In this document: in pieces, positions 1 through 7,679 of the stretch
Layout of the letters: each line of letters opens with the position of its first letter
How positions within the stretch are numbered: the stretch's first letter is position 1
NCBI RefSeq assembly: GCF_011038975.1
Contig: NZ_JAAKEC010000012.1
Coordinates: forward strand, 49,066-113,065
Direction: 5' to 3'
Source of the DNA: Adlercreutzia sp. ZJ176
GTDB taxonomy: Bacteria > Actinomycetota > Coriobacteriia > Coriobacteriales > Eggerthellaceae
Length of the DNA: 64,000 nt
The notes under the pieces: model-generated
Seen by the model: only the letters and a program-made list of their open reading frames with translations
The model's database searches: none
What the model was told of the DNA's origin: nothing
Made by a program: the position numbers and the translations under genes

Positions 1-315
1 CGCATCTTGGCGCGCGTGGCGGACGAGCCGTCGGCGGCAGGCGGCCTCGAGCGCCTGAACAGCTACTACCTGCCCACCACCGTGAAGCTCTTGGAAGCCT
101 ACGACGACCTCGAGGACCAGCCCTCCCAGCTCGGCAACGTCGCCAGCTCGCGCCAGGAGATTGAGCGTGCCCTCGACACCTTGCATGGCGCCTTCGAGAA
201 GCTCCTCGACGAGACGTTCCAGGACCTCACCCTCGACGTGTCCTCCGACGTCAGCGTGCTGCATGCCGTGCTCGCGCAGGAGGGCCTGACCGAGGGCCCC
301 TTCGGGAAGAGATAA
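1..315 (+). CDS. XpaC-like protein, 3' part only
   Basis: The reading frame is open from the first base of the window, so the gene starts outside it; about 104 C-terminal residues are visible. They are mostly helical and charged (LERLNSYYLPTTVKLLEAYD, then a SRQEIERALDTLHGAFEKLL stretch), the pattern of the C-terminal domain of the XpaC family (5-bromo-4-chloroindolyl phosphate hydrolysis protein). The biochemical role of that family is not established. A telA gene begins 18 bases downstream; xpaC-telA pairs are common in Gram-positive bacteria (xpaC-yaaN in Bacillus subtilis), which supports the call. Family assignment is by pattern and neighbour. Confidence 0.72.
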   Translation, partial: RILARVADEPSAAGGLERLNSYYLPTTVKLLEAYDDLEDQPSQLGNVASSRQEIERALDTLHGAFEKLLDETFQDLTLDVSSDVSVLHAVLAQEGLTEGPFGKR

Positions 316-333
316 GAGAAAGGAAACCTCCCC

Positions 334-1482
334 ATGACCGACGACCTCACCTTCGACGGCGTCCCCGCCCCGAAGCTCACGCTCGAGCCGCTTGCCGACG
401 AGAAGCCCGCGCAGGTGCTCGAGGCCACCCTCGCCCAGGCCCCCGCCGCCGCCCCCGCGCTCGACGACGTGCTCACCGACGAGGAGCGCGCGCAGGTGGA
501 GGCGTTCTCCCGGCAGATCGACGTCGCCAACTCCCAGCAGGTGCTCCAGTACGGCGCCGGCGCGCAGAAGAAGATGGCGGACTTCTCCGAGATGGCGCTC
601 GAGAAGGTGCGCACGCAGGACCTCGGCGAGGTGGGGGACCTCATCACGGGCGTGGTCACCGAGCTCAAGGGCTTTGACGTCGAGGAGGAGAAGGGGCTGC
701 TCGGCCTCTTCAAGCGCCAGACGAACAAGCTCGCCGCCATGAAGGCGCGCTATGACAAGACCGAGGCGAACATCGACAAGATCACGCACGCGCTCGAAGG
801 CCACCAGATGACGCTCATGAAGGACGCCGCCACCCTCGACAAGCTCTACGAGCTGAACCTGACGTACTTCAAGGAGCTCACCATGTACCTGATCGCGGGG
901 CGCCGCCGCCTGGAGGAGGTGCGTGCCGGGCAGCTTGCCGAGCTGGTGGCACGCGCGCGCCAGACCGGGCGCACCGAGGACGCTGAGGCGGCGCAGAAGC
1001 TCGAGGCGGCGTGCAACCGCTTCGAGAAGAAGCTCTCCGACCTGGACCTCACGCGGACCATCGCCCTGCAGACCGCCCCGCAGATCCGCCTGGTGCAGAA
1101 CAACGAGATGCTCATGATCGAGAAGATCCAGACGACGCTCGTGAACGCGATCCCTCTGTGGAAGGGGCAGATGGTGCTCGCGCTCGGCCTCGCCAACAAC
1201 GAGGCGGCCCTGCGCGCGCACGAGGCGGTGACCGACATGACCAACGAGCTTCTGCGGAAGAACGCCGAGAAGCTCAAGTCCTCCACGGTGGAGGTCGCGC
1301 AGGCGAGCGAGCGCGGCATCGTGGACATCGAGACGCTGCGCGTCACCAACGAGCGCCTCATCGAGACGTTCGACGAGGTCATGCGCATCCAGGAGGAGGG
1401 GCGCGCCAAGCGCGCCGAGGCGGAAGGCGAGATGCGCAAGATGGAGGCCGAGCTGCGCGACAAGCTGCTGCAGCTGAGGTAG
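334..1482 (+). CDS. telA: TelA-family toxic anion resistance protein
   Basis: A 382-residue protein matching the TelA/KlaA/YaaN family in length and style: an acidic N-terminus, then long amphipathic helices with many E/K/R/Q residues and no membrane segment. Characteristic stretches include QIRLVQNNEMLMIEKIQTTL and the basic-acidic C-terminal coiled coil (residues about 320-382). Members are linked to tellurite and other toxic-anion resistance and to cell-envelope stress, but no reaction is known. ATG start is preceded by AAAGGA. It follows an xpaC-like gene by 18 bases and is probably cotranscribed with it. Confidence 0.9.
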   Translation: MTDDLTFDGVPAPKLTLEPLADEKPAQVLEATLAQAPAAAPALDDVLTDEERAQVEAFSRQIDVANSQQVLQYGAGAQKKMADFSEMALEKVRTQDLGEVGDLITGVVTELKGFDVEEEKGLLGLFKRQTNKLAAMKARYDKTEANIDKITHALEGHQMTLMKDAATLDKLYELNLTYFKELTMYLIAGRRRLEEVRAGQLAELVARARQTGRTEDAEAAQKLEAACNRFEKKLSDLDLTRTIALQTAPQIRLVQNNEMLMIEKIQTTLVNAIPLWKGQMVLALGLANNEAALRAHEAVTDMTNELLRKNAEKLKSSTVEVAQASERGIVDIETLRVTNERLIETFDEVMRIQEEGRAKRAEAEGEMRKMEAELRDKLLQLR

Positions 1483-1591
1483 TCGCGCGCGGCGGGCCGC
1501 GGGGACGCGCAGCGGCGGGACGGCGGGCAGCGCCCCTGCGCGCGGCGCGTCCCGCGGTCGCCCCGCGATCGCTCCCGCCCCGCAGCCGCCG

Positions 1592-2428
1592 TCAGATCTC
1601 GAACGACATCCCGTCGAGGGCCGCTTCCACGCGGCCCTCGTACTGCTCGAGCCATCTTGCCAGCTCGGCGTAGGTGATGGGCTCGTCGTAGTGCATGCAC
1701 ATATGCGTGAGGTAGATCTTCTTCGCGCCGAGCGCGAGCCCCTCCTCGATGCACTCCTGGATGGAGTGGTGGTCGTTCGGGCTCCAGTTGCGCTTCCAGA
1801 ACGTGGCGTCGAGCGCCAGGACGTCGCAGCCGCGCACGCGCGCGGCCGTCTCCTCGGGCAGACGCGCGGTGTCGGACGCGTAGAACATCCGCGTGCCAGG
1901 CGTGCCCGCGGCCGCGTCGCCCGGCGTCTCGATGAGGTAGCCGTAGGTTCCCGGCGCGTGCGTCACGGGGCAGGCGGTGTAGCGCACCCCGTCGAACTCG
2001 TGGACGTCGAAGGGCTCCATCACGTGCAGGTCCAGGCAGTAGGTCATGTAGTGGAACTCGCCCGCGATCCCCGAGAGCGCCGCCTCGGAGCCGAAGACGG
2101 GCATTTCTCGCTTCTGGACGAGCTGCACGAGGTACTCGTACTCGCCGAGGCCGCCGATGTGGTCGAAGTGCGCGTGGGTGAACAGGATCTCGTCGACGTG
2201 GCGCACGTCCTCGCGCAGGAGCTGGTGGCGCGCGTCGGGCGGCGTGTCGATCACGAGCGTGGGGACGTGCCCCTCCTCGTCGGCCTGCCCGCGCACCATG
2301 ACGCCGCAGTCGCCGCGGCGCAGCGCCGGGTTCGCGCGCGCCTCCTCGCAGGCGGGGCAGTCGCAGAAGAACGAGGGCACGCCGCAGCCGGCGGCGGTGC
2401 CCATGAAGGTGAAGGTGTGCTGGGGCAT
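1592..2428 (-). CDS. MBL-fold metallohydrolase (PhnP-like)
   Basis: Encodes 278 residues of the metallo-beta-lactamase fold. The metal motif HAHFDH is at residues 85-90, further metal-ligand histidines follow (THAPGTYG, LTHMCMH), and the N-terminus has the GTAAGCGVP loop and a CDCPAC cysteine cluster (22-27) like the extra structural zinc site of PhnP. PhnP is a phosphodiesterase acting on cyclic ribose phosphates; related enzymes (PqqB, lipoate/octanoate-type MBLs) act on other esters, so the substrate is uncertain. The ATG at 2428 was chosen over a longer frame because AAGGAG lies 6-8 bases upstream and the fold begins immediately. No phn genes are nearby. Single gene, convergent with telA. 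Confidence 0.82.
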   Translation of the reverse strand: MPQHTFTFMGTAAGCGVPSFFCDCPACEEARANPALRRGDCGVMVRGQADEEGHVPTLVIDTPPDARHQLLREDVRHVDEILFTHAHFDHIGGLGEYEYLVQLVQKREMPVFGSEAALSGIAGEFHYMTYCLDLHVMEPFDVHEFDGVRYTACPVTHAPGTYGYLIETPGDAAAGTPGTRMFYASDTARLPEETAARVRGCDVLALDATFWKRNWSPNDHHSIQECIEEGLALGAKKIYLTHMCMHYDEPITYAELARWLEQYEGRVEAALDGMSFEI

Positions 2429-2546
2429 GCGCTTTCTCCTTAGGGTGGAACAGTCTGCACGGGCGGGTCGACGGCGTTCGCCCATCGCGCACCCATCTCG
2501 ATTATAGCCGCCTGAGCTCCACTTGTCGGAAAAGAATAAAGGGTGG

Positions 2547-2575
2547 TGGCAACTACTGAACGCAATCGGTATAAT
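2547..2575 (+). promoter_or_regulatory. Candidate promoter of the first molybdoenzyme operon
   Basis: A perfect TATAAT at 2570-2575 with a weak -35 (TGGCAA, 2547-2552) at 17 bp. It would start a transcript near 2582, giving a leader of about 275 nt before the ATG at 2858. The -10 is the best in the gap; the -35 is poor, so an activator may be needed. Confidence 0.5.
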
Positions 2576-2620
2576 CCCGTACTTGGTTAGGTGCGTCCTG
2601 TGCCGTGACGTTGGGAGAGA

Positions 2621-2743
2621 GCGTCTGAGCAGGGGATAAGCCTGACCGCCGCGCTCAGCGCCCAAGCGGCGGGCATCCCGGCTCGTACCTTAGGGTGTAG
2701 GCCTTCCGGCCTTTTCCATCCTACGGGTTCGATGCCCCGAGCC
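2621..2743 (+). promoter_or_regulatory. Structured leader RNA, riboswitch-like
   Basis: Several helices can be drawn in the 5' leader of the molybdoenzyme operon. Helix 1: 2646-2652 with 2666-2672 (7 bp). Helix 2: TAGGGTG 2691-2697 with CATCCTA 2717-2723, capped by AGGCC 2699-2703 / GGCCT 2708-2712. Two long-range pairings cross each other: GGGCATC 2671-2677 with GATGCCC 2731-2737, and GGCTCG 2680-2685 with CGAGCC 2738-2743, so they form either a pseudoknot or alternative states. CTGAGC 2625-2630 can also pair with GCTCAG 2653-2658, competing with helix 1. I could not match it to a known class; a molybdenum-cofactor riboswitch is an obvious candidate by context but its consensus is not recognised here. 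Confidence 0.45.
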
Positions 2744-2857
2744 CTCTTCTCGGCTACACTGTTGCGGCAATTTGCGGACATGAGGGCGCGCTCGCGCTCG
2801 CGGTGCGCTCATTCATTGGTGATGCAAGTAAGAGACGAGAAGAAGAGGGGAAGGTAG

Positions 2858-5752
2858 ATGGAAATTTCCAAGACGTCGACGGGCCTCAAGGACATCCTGT
2901 GTCCTGACACCGAGTCGACTGAGGTTGACATCCACGCCGACGGCGTTGAGATGATCAAGTCACTCTGCTACTTCTGCCATGCCAACTGCGGCGTTCTTGC
3001 CTACGTCAAGGACGGCGACGTAATTAAGATCGAGGGCGATCCTAATTACTCGAGCCAGGGCGGCCTGTGCTGCCGCGGCACCAGCGCGCTTCTGCATGTG
3101 AACCACCCGGCTCGCATCAACCACGCGCTCAAGCGCGTCGGCGAGAAGGGCGAGGGCAAGTGGGAGCAGATCGACTACGATCAGGCCATCCAGGAGGTCG
3201 CCGACCGACTCAACCAGATCAAGGCCGAGAGCGGCGCCGAGGCCGTGGCTTCGGCCGGCGGCACCACGCGCACCGACGACTGGGCGCGCCGCCGCTTCCT
3301 GAACCAGTTCGGCACGCCGAACGGCTTCCACAACGCGCTTCTGTGCTGGATCCCCACGTTCATGGCTGAGACCTGCGTGGCCGGCTGGTCGCCGTTCGAG
3401 ACCGACCTGGGCGGCGCGAAGTCGCTGATCCTGTGGGGCATGAACCCGGGCGCTTCCACCTTGGGCGGCATGCACGGCTACACCGACCTGCAGAAGGCGG
3501 GTCTGAAGATCATCATGGTCGACCCGCGCTACTCCGAGACGGCCTCGAAGGCCGACCTCTGGCTGCCGCTGCGCCCCGGCTCCGACGCCGCGCTGGCGCT
3601 CGCCATGCTGCACACCATCGTGTACGGCGGCATGGCCGACTACGACTTCATCGGCAAGTGGTGCGACGGCTTCGATGACCTCATGGACCACCTGGCGCAG
3701 TACTCGCCCGAGTGGGCTGCCCCCATCACGTGGCTCGAGCCTGAGCAGATCCGCCAGGCTGCCATGATGTACGCCACCAACAAGCCCGGCTGCATCCAGT
3801 GGGGTTGCACGTGGGACCAGATCGGCCGCGCGTCGACCACCGGCTCCCATGCGATCGCGCTTCTGCGCGCCGTCACCGGCAACCTCGACGTCCCTGGCGG
3901 CGACGGCATGCCCGGCCCGGCCCTGAACTTCCTCACCGACGAGGAGCTCGAGCTCAACGAGTGCCTGCCCGAGGAGCAGAAGGCCAAGCAGATCAGCCGC
4001 TACAAGCTGACCTCCTGGCCCGGCTATCAGATCATCTCCGACACCGCGCGCCGCACGTGGGGCAAGACGCTGCCCACCGAGTGGTTCTGCGAGGCCCACG
4101 GCCCGAGCGTGTTCAAGGCCATCCTCACGGGCGACCCGTACCAGGTGCGCGCCCTCATCTGCAACGCCACCAACCCGGTGAACTCCTACGGCGACGCGAA
4201 GATGACGCTGGCCGCCCTCAAGGCCTGCGAGTTCCTCGTAGTCGTCGACTACTGGATGACCCCGACGGCGCTGTTCGCCGACTACGTCTTCCCGGCCGCC
4301 GGCGCGCTCGAGCGTCCGACCATCGTCACCCACTACGGCGCCACCGACTCCCTCATGGGCGGCCGCCGCGCCATCCAGCCGAAGTTCGACCGCCACACCG
4401 ACATGGTGTTCTGGCGCAAGCTCGGCCTGGCCTGCGGCCAGGATCCGGCGAACTGGCCGTGGGAGACCGAGGAGGAGGCCTACTACGAGGTGCTCAAGGG
4501 CATCGGATTGCCGGTCTCCAACTACAACGAGTTCGTGGACAACGTGCGCATGTACTACCCGCCGCTGCACCAGAGCAAGTTCGAGAAGAACGGCGGCTTC
4601 TGGACGCCGTCCGGCAAGGTTGAGCTGAACTCCACCATCATGCGCCAGCTCGGCTTCCCGGGCATGCCCACCTACATCGGCACCATCGAGAACCCGATCG
4701 ACACGCCTGAGCTGCTCGACGAGTACCCGATCGTGCTCACCACCGGCGGCGGCTTCATGCCGTACCACCACTCCGAGCACTTCCAGATGCAGGGCATCCG
4801 CTACCTGTACCCCGACCCGTACTTCTCGATCAACCCCGAGCTCGCCGAGAAGCTCGACATCGAGTACGGCGACTGGTGCTGGATCGAGACGCGCCGCGGC
4901 CGCATCAAGATGCGCGCGAACGTGGAGCCCGAGGTGGATCCGCGCGTGGTGTTCGCGCCGCGCGGCTGGTGGTTCCCCGAGCGCGACGGCTCGGCCGACC
5001 TCGACAACCCGTTCGGCTGCCTCGAGTCCAACGTCAACGTGCTGACCTCGGTCGACGAGGAGCACTGCGACCCGATGGGCGGCTCGTGGGCCAACCGCGG
5101 CCTGCTGTGCAAGGTGTACAAGTGCACCGAGCTCGACCATGACTACAAGCCCGAGGACACCCAGTTCTCCATCCCGGGCAGCGTCGCCGAGCCGGGCATC
5201 CACGAGATGCCGAGCTCTCGCCCGCTGGCTCGCGAGGACATCCCGTTCGAGATGCCCCAGTACGAGGGCGGCGAGGTTCCCGAGGGCTACGACTGGGTGT
5301 GGCAGAACAACACCCTGTACCAGAAGGGCACGAACTACAAGCTCGACGCTTCCGGCTGGCTCATCAACCCGCGCAACAAGGCGTACTACGACGCGTACAC
5401 CGGCTGGCGCTACGACGCCGGCGAGGAGTGCCTCGTGGACGACGAGACGGGCAAGCGCTACACCATGGAGCGCGAGGAGATCAAGTACATGGGCGCCTAC
5501 CGCCTCTATCCCGGCGCCGAGGCTCCGTACGCGGTTCCCGAGCAGCTGGTGTGGAAGGAAGAGGGCTACGCCACGCTTCCCGGCCGCGACGAGCTGATCT
5601 ACGACAACAACTCCGGCTGGCTCATCAATCCCGAGACCAACGTCTACTACGACGCCTACTATGGCTGGGCGTACGACCCCACGGCGAACTGCCTGATCGA
5701 CATGGAGACTGGCAAGCGCTACACCATGGAATACCAAGAGATGGCAGAATAG
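2858..5752 (+). CDS. Molybdopterin oxidoreductase catalytic subunit with repeated C-terminal tail
   Basis: A 964-residue DMSO-reductase-family enzyme. The N-terminal [4Fe-4S] motif is C37-x2-C40-x3-C44-x26-C71; Cys163 (GFHNALLCW) sits where the Mo/W ligand is expected. The molybdopterin-binding C-terminal domain ends near residue 770. Beyond it is a tail of about 190 residues containing two similar Tyr/Trp-rich units: SGWLINP at 832 and 919, then YYDAY.GW.YD and TGKRYTME, offset 87 residues. This tail is not usual for the family. No twin-arginine signal is present, so the subunit is probably cytoplasmic. It is followed at once by ferredoxin and NrfD-type genes, giving a classic three-subunit membrane complex. 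The substrate cannot be inferred. Confidence 0.93.
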   Translation: MEISKTSTGLKDILCPDTESTEVDIHADGVEMIKSLCYFCHANCGVLAYVKDGDVIKIEGDPNYSSQGGLCCRGTSALLHVNHPARINHALKRVGEKGEGKWEQIDYDQAIQEVADRLNQIKAESGAEAVASAGGTTRTDDWARRRFLNQFGTPNGFHNALLCWIPTFMAETCVAGWSPFETDLGGAKSLILWGMNPGASTLGGMHGYTDLQKAGLKIIMVDPRYSETASKADLWLPLRPGSDAALALAMLHTIVYGGMADYDFIGKWCDGFDDLMDHLAQYSPEWAAPITWLEPEQIRQAAMMYATNKPGCIQWGCTWDQIGRASTTGSHAIALLRAVTGNLDVPGGDGMPGPALNFLTDEELELNECLPEEQKAKQISRYKLTSWPGYQIISDTARRTWGKTLPTEWFCEAHGPSVFKAILTGDPYQVRALICNATNPVNSYGDAKMTLAALKACEFLVVVDYWMTPTALFADYVFPAAGALERPTIVTHYGATDSLMGGRRAIQPKFDRHTDMVFWRKLGLACGQDPANWPWETEEEAYYEVLKGIGLPVSNYNEFVDNVRMYYPPLHQSKFEKNGGFWTPSGKVELNSTIMRQLGFPGMPTYIGTIENPIDTPELLDEYPIVLTTGGGFMPYHHSEHFQMQGIRYLYPDPYFSINPELAEKLDIEYGDWCWIETRRGRIKMRANVEPEVDPRVVFAPRGWWFPERDGSADLDNPFGCLESNVNVLTSVDEEHCDPMGGSWANRGLLCKVYKCTELDHDYKPEDTQFSIPGSVAEPGIHEMPSSRPLAREDIPFEMPQYEGGEVPEGYDWVWQNNTLYQKGTNYKLDASGWLINPRNKAYYDAYTGWRYDAGEECLVDDETGKRYTMEREEIKYMGAYRLYPGAEAPYAVPEQLVWKEEGYATLPGRDELIYDNNSGWLINPETNVYYDAYYGWAYDPTANCLIDMETGKRYTMEYQEMAE

Positions 5753-5764
5753 GAGGAGCTGAAC

Positions 5765-6343
5765 ATGACACGTTACGTAATGGTCATCGACCAGCGCCGT
5801 TGCATCGGCTGCCATTCCTGCACGGTTGCCTGCCGTACTTGGAATAAGCTGCCGCTCGACATCATCTACAACCCGGTCGTCACCGAGGGCGCGCAGGGCA
5901 CGTGGCCGCATGTCCACAAGAGCTGGACGCCGCTTCTGTGCATGCACTGCGAGAACCCCGAGTGCGTTCCCTGCTGCCCGTCGGGCGCGAGCCAGCAGGA
6001 CCCGGACGGCACCGTGTGGGTCGACCCCAAGAAGTGCCTGTCCTGCAAGGTGTGCGTGAACGCCTGCCCCTACGGCATGCGCGACGCGTCCCACCTCGAG
6101 TCCCGCCTGCACCGCTTCGTGCGCAAGTGCACCTTCTGCCGCGACAAGCGCCAGCTCGACCCGGACGCCCAGCCGTACTGCGTGCTCACCTGCCATCAGA
6201 AGGCGCGCGTGTTCGGCGATCTGGACGACCCCGAGAGCGAGGTCTCGAAGCTCATCGGCTCTGTGAAGACCGAGCGCCTCTTCGAGGAGTTCGGCACCGA
6301 GCCTCAGATCTACTACATTCCTGAGTTGGGAGGCAAGGCATAA
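5765..6343 (+). CDS. Four-cluster ferredoxin subunit of molybdoenzyme
   Basis: A 192-residue DmsB/PsrB/NrfC-like electron-transfer subunit. It has four cysteine groups: C13-x2-C-x2-C-x3-C at the N-terminus, LCMHCENPECVPCCP, CLSCKVCVNACPYG and CTFCRDKRQ...YCVLTC, consistent with four [4Fe-4S] clusters. It would carry electrons between the catalytic subunit encoded just upstream (12-base gap, GGAGG present) and the NrfD-type membrane subunit, whose ATG overlaps this gene's TAA. No signal peptide. Confidence 0.94.
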   Translation: MTRYVMVIDQRRCIGCHSCTVACRTWNKLPLDIIYNPVVTEGAQGTWPHVHKSWTPLLCMHCENPECVPCCPSGASQQDPDGTVWVDPKKCLSCKVCVNACPYGMRDASHLESRLHRFVRKCTFCRDKRQLDPDAQPYCVLTCHQKARVFGDLDDPESEVSKLIGSVKTERLFEEFGTEPQIYYIPELGGKA

Positions 6344-7320
6344 TGAAGCATCATTATTGGGAACCGCCTATCGCCCTGTACCTTTTCCTGGGCGGTCTGG
6401 CTGGCGGCATTCTGTTCCTGTCCGCCATCTTCAACACCTTCGTGGTGCCGGGCTTTGCCGAGGTCTTCGCGATGCCCGTGCTCGTCTCGCTCGTGTGCAT
6501 CGCCATCGGCTGCGTGTTCCTCGTCATCGACCTGGGCCAGCCCGGCGTGTTCTGGCGCGTGTGGACCACGGCGACCTCCATCATCAAGTGGGGCGCGACC
6601 TTCCTGGTCATCGCCGCGGTGTTCGCGCTGCTGTTCTTCCTGGCCTACCTGGGCGACGCCTGGCCGATCTTCGCGGGCCTGTCTGACCTGCTCAAGCCGG
6701 CTGCCGGCTTCTTCCTGGGCGTGGCGGGCTTCTTCGGCCTGTGCATCATGATGTACACCGGCATCATGCTCTCCACTCTGAAGGCGCATGCGTTCTGGGC
6801 GACCCCGGCCCTGCCGGTGCTGTTCACCGTGTCCGCCATCTCGACGGGCTGCGCGGCTGTCGTGCTGTCCATCGGCGGCTGGCCGGCTGAGGTGACGCTC
6901 GGCACGCTCATCGTGTCCGAGGTCGTGCTCGAGATCCTGCACGTGGTCGACATCATCCTGGTCATCACCGAGTTCATCATCCTGATGACCATGGTGCTCT
7001 CCTTCCTGGGCGCCGGCAACGTCACTGCCAAGAAGGCTGCGAAGCGCTGGGTGTGCGGCTCCTACGCGCCGCTGTTCTGGATCGGCATGGTGCTCGTGGG
7101 CCTGGTCATCCCGTTCGCCCTGTACGTGGGCGGCTCGGGCGCCGCGTCCCAGCTCATCGCCCCCATCCTCGTGCTCATCGGCGGCTGCCTGCTGCGCTTC
7201 CTCGTGGTCAACACCGACGATCGCGCCCCCATCCCGGGCGAGATCCGCTACTACGAGCGCGTGGCGAAGCCCGACGCCGAGTTCGTGCACAAGTGGACCT
7301 ACGGCGAGAACATCTTTTAG
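6343..7320 (+). CDS. NrfD/PsrC-type membrane anchor subunit
   Basis: A 325-residue polytopic protein with about eight or nine hydrophobic helices and the family-typical opening (Y-W-E-P-P-I-A-L-Y-L-F-L-G-G-L-A-G-G). NrfD/PsrC subunits anchor molybdoenzymes and exchange electrons with (mena)quinone without haem. The start codon overlaps the stop of the ferredoxin gene (TAATG), showing translational coupling. A strong stem-loop follows directly at 7326, so this is probably the last gene of the first transcript. Confidence 0.93.
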   Translation: MKHHYWEPPIALYLFLGGLAGGILFLSAIFNTFVVPGFAEVFAMPVLVSLVCIAIGCVFLVIDLGQPGVFWRVWTTATSIIKWGATFLVIAAVFALLFFLAYLGDAWPIFAGLSDLLKPAAGFFLGVAGFFGLCIMMYTGIMLSTLKAHAFWATPALPVLFTVSAISTGCAAVVLSIGGWPAEVTLGTLIVSEVVLEILHVVDIILVITEFIILMTMVLSFLGAGNVTAKKAAKRWVCGSYAPLFWIGMVLVGLVIPFALYVGGSGAASQLIAPILVLIGGCLLRFLVVNTDDRAPIPGEIRYYERVAKPDAEFVHKWTYGENIF

Positions 7321-7325
7321 CGTTC

Positions 7326-7356
7326 GTTCCGCCCGTTCTGACGGAACGGGCGGAAC
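7326..7356 (+). terminator. Perfect 13-bp stem-loop after NrfD gene
   Basis: Arms 7326-7338 and 7344-7356 are perfectly complementary with a 5-base loop (TGACG). It begins six bases after the stop codon. There is no T-run, so it may be a terminator without a U-tract or an mRNA-stabilising hairpin. Confidence 0.6.
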
Positions 7357-7369
7357 TGCTTGACGCTGT

Positions 7370-7665
7370 GAAGCCCTGATGCACTTCGCCTAGCCCCTTG
7401 TTTGGGGCGCGGCGCGGCGCGAAGGCCGCTTGGCCCCAAGGCGGGGCTATCCGAAGCACCTCAGGGCTTCTCGCTGACGTTACGAACGACAGGGGAGCTG
7501 CGATCCTTGTCGTGACATTCGTCATCGTCAGGTCTTGTTGATCTAATCTGGTGGGGTTCGGCAGGTTTTCTGTCGGGCCCCACCTGTTGCGTTCCCGAGA
7601 GGCGCGCGGCGCGCTGCCCGCAAGCGGCGGCTGACGTCGCGCGGCGCGCTTCCCGGGAAGGCAAC
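7370..7665 (+). promoter_or_regulatory. Chain of large hairpins in a 360-nt leader
   Basis: The gap 7321-7679 has no gene but dense complementarity. Element B (7370-7470) is a long imperfect hairpin bounded by GAAGCCCTGA (7370-7379) and TCAGGGCTTC (7461-7470), with inner CTTCG/CGAAG, AGCCCC/GGGGCT and GGGGC/GCCCC pairings. Element C pairs GGTGGGG 7550-7556 with CCCCACC 7578-7584 around an inner stem CGGCAG/CTGTCG. Element D pairs GTTGC 7586-7590 and TTCCCG 7592-7597 with CGGGAA 7654-7659 and GCAAC 7661-7665, ending just before the ribosome-binding site (GGGGAGG, about 7669-7675) of the next gene. Position suggests control of the CCG-protein operon; the mechanism is unknown. Confidence 0.5.
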
Positions 7666-7679
7666 GAAGGGGAGGCTTC

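Noticed and set aside
2724..2738. GGGTTCGATGCCC, resembling a tRNA T-arm
   Set aside because: Only three base pairs form, and no anticodon or acceptor stem can be drawn around it. It fits better as part of the leader RNA.
2960..6196. A 1078-residue open frame on the minus strand
   Set aside because: It is the antisense shadow of the molybdoenzyme and ferredoxin genes; GC-rich codon bias keeps the opposite frame open. Translation is low complexity with no family motif. Similar long shadows at 53-55 kb, 29.7-31.6 kb and elsewhere were dropped for the same reason.
7321..7679. The gap before the CCG protein as an insertion sequence
   Set aside because: Its inverted repeats are nested hairpins, not ends of a single unit, and there is no transposase or target duplication.
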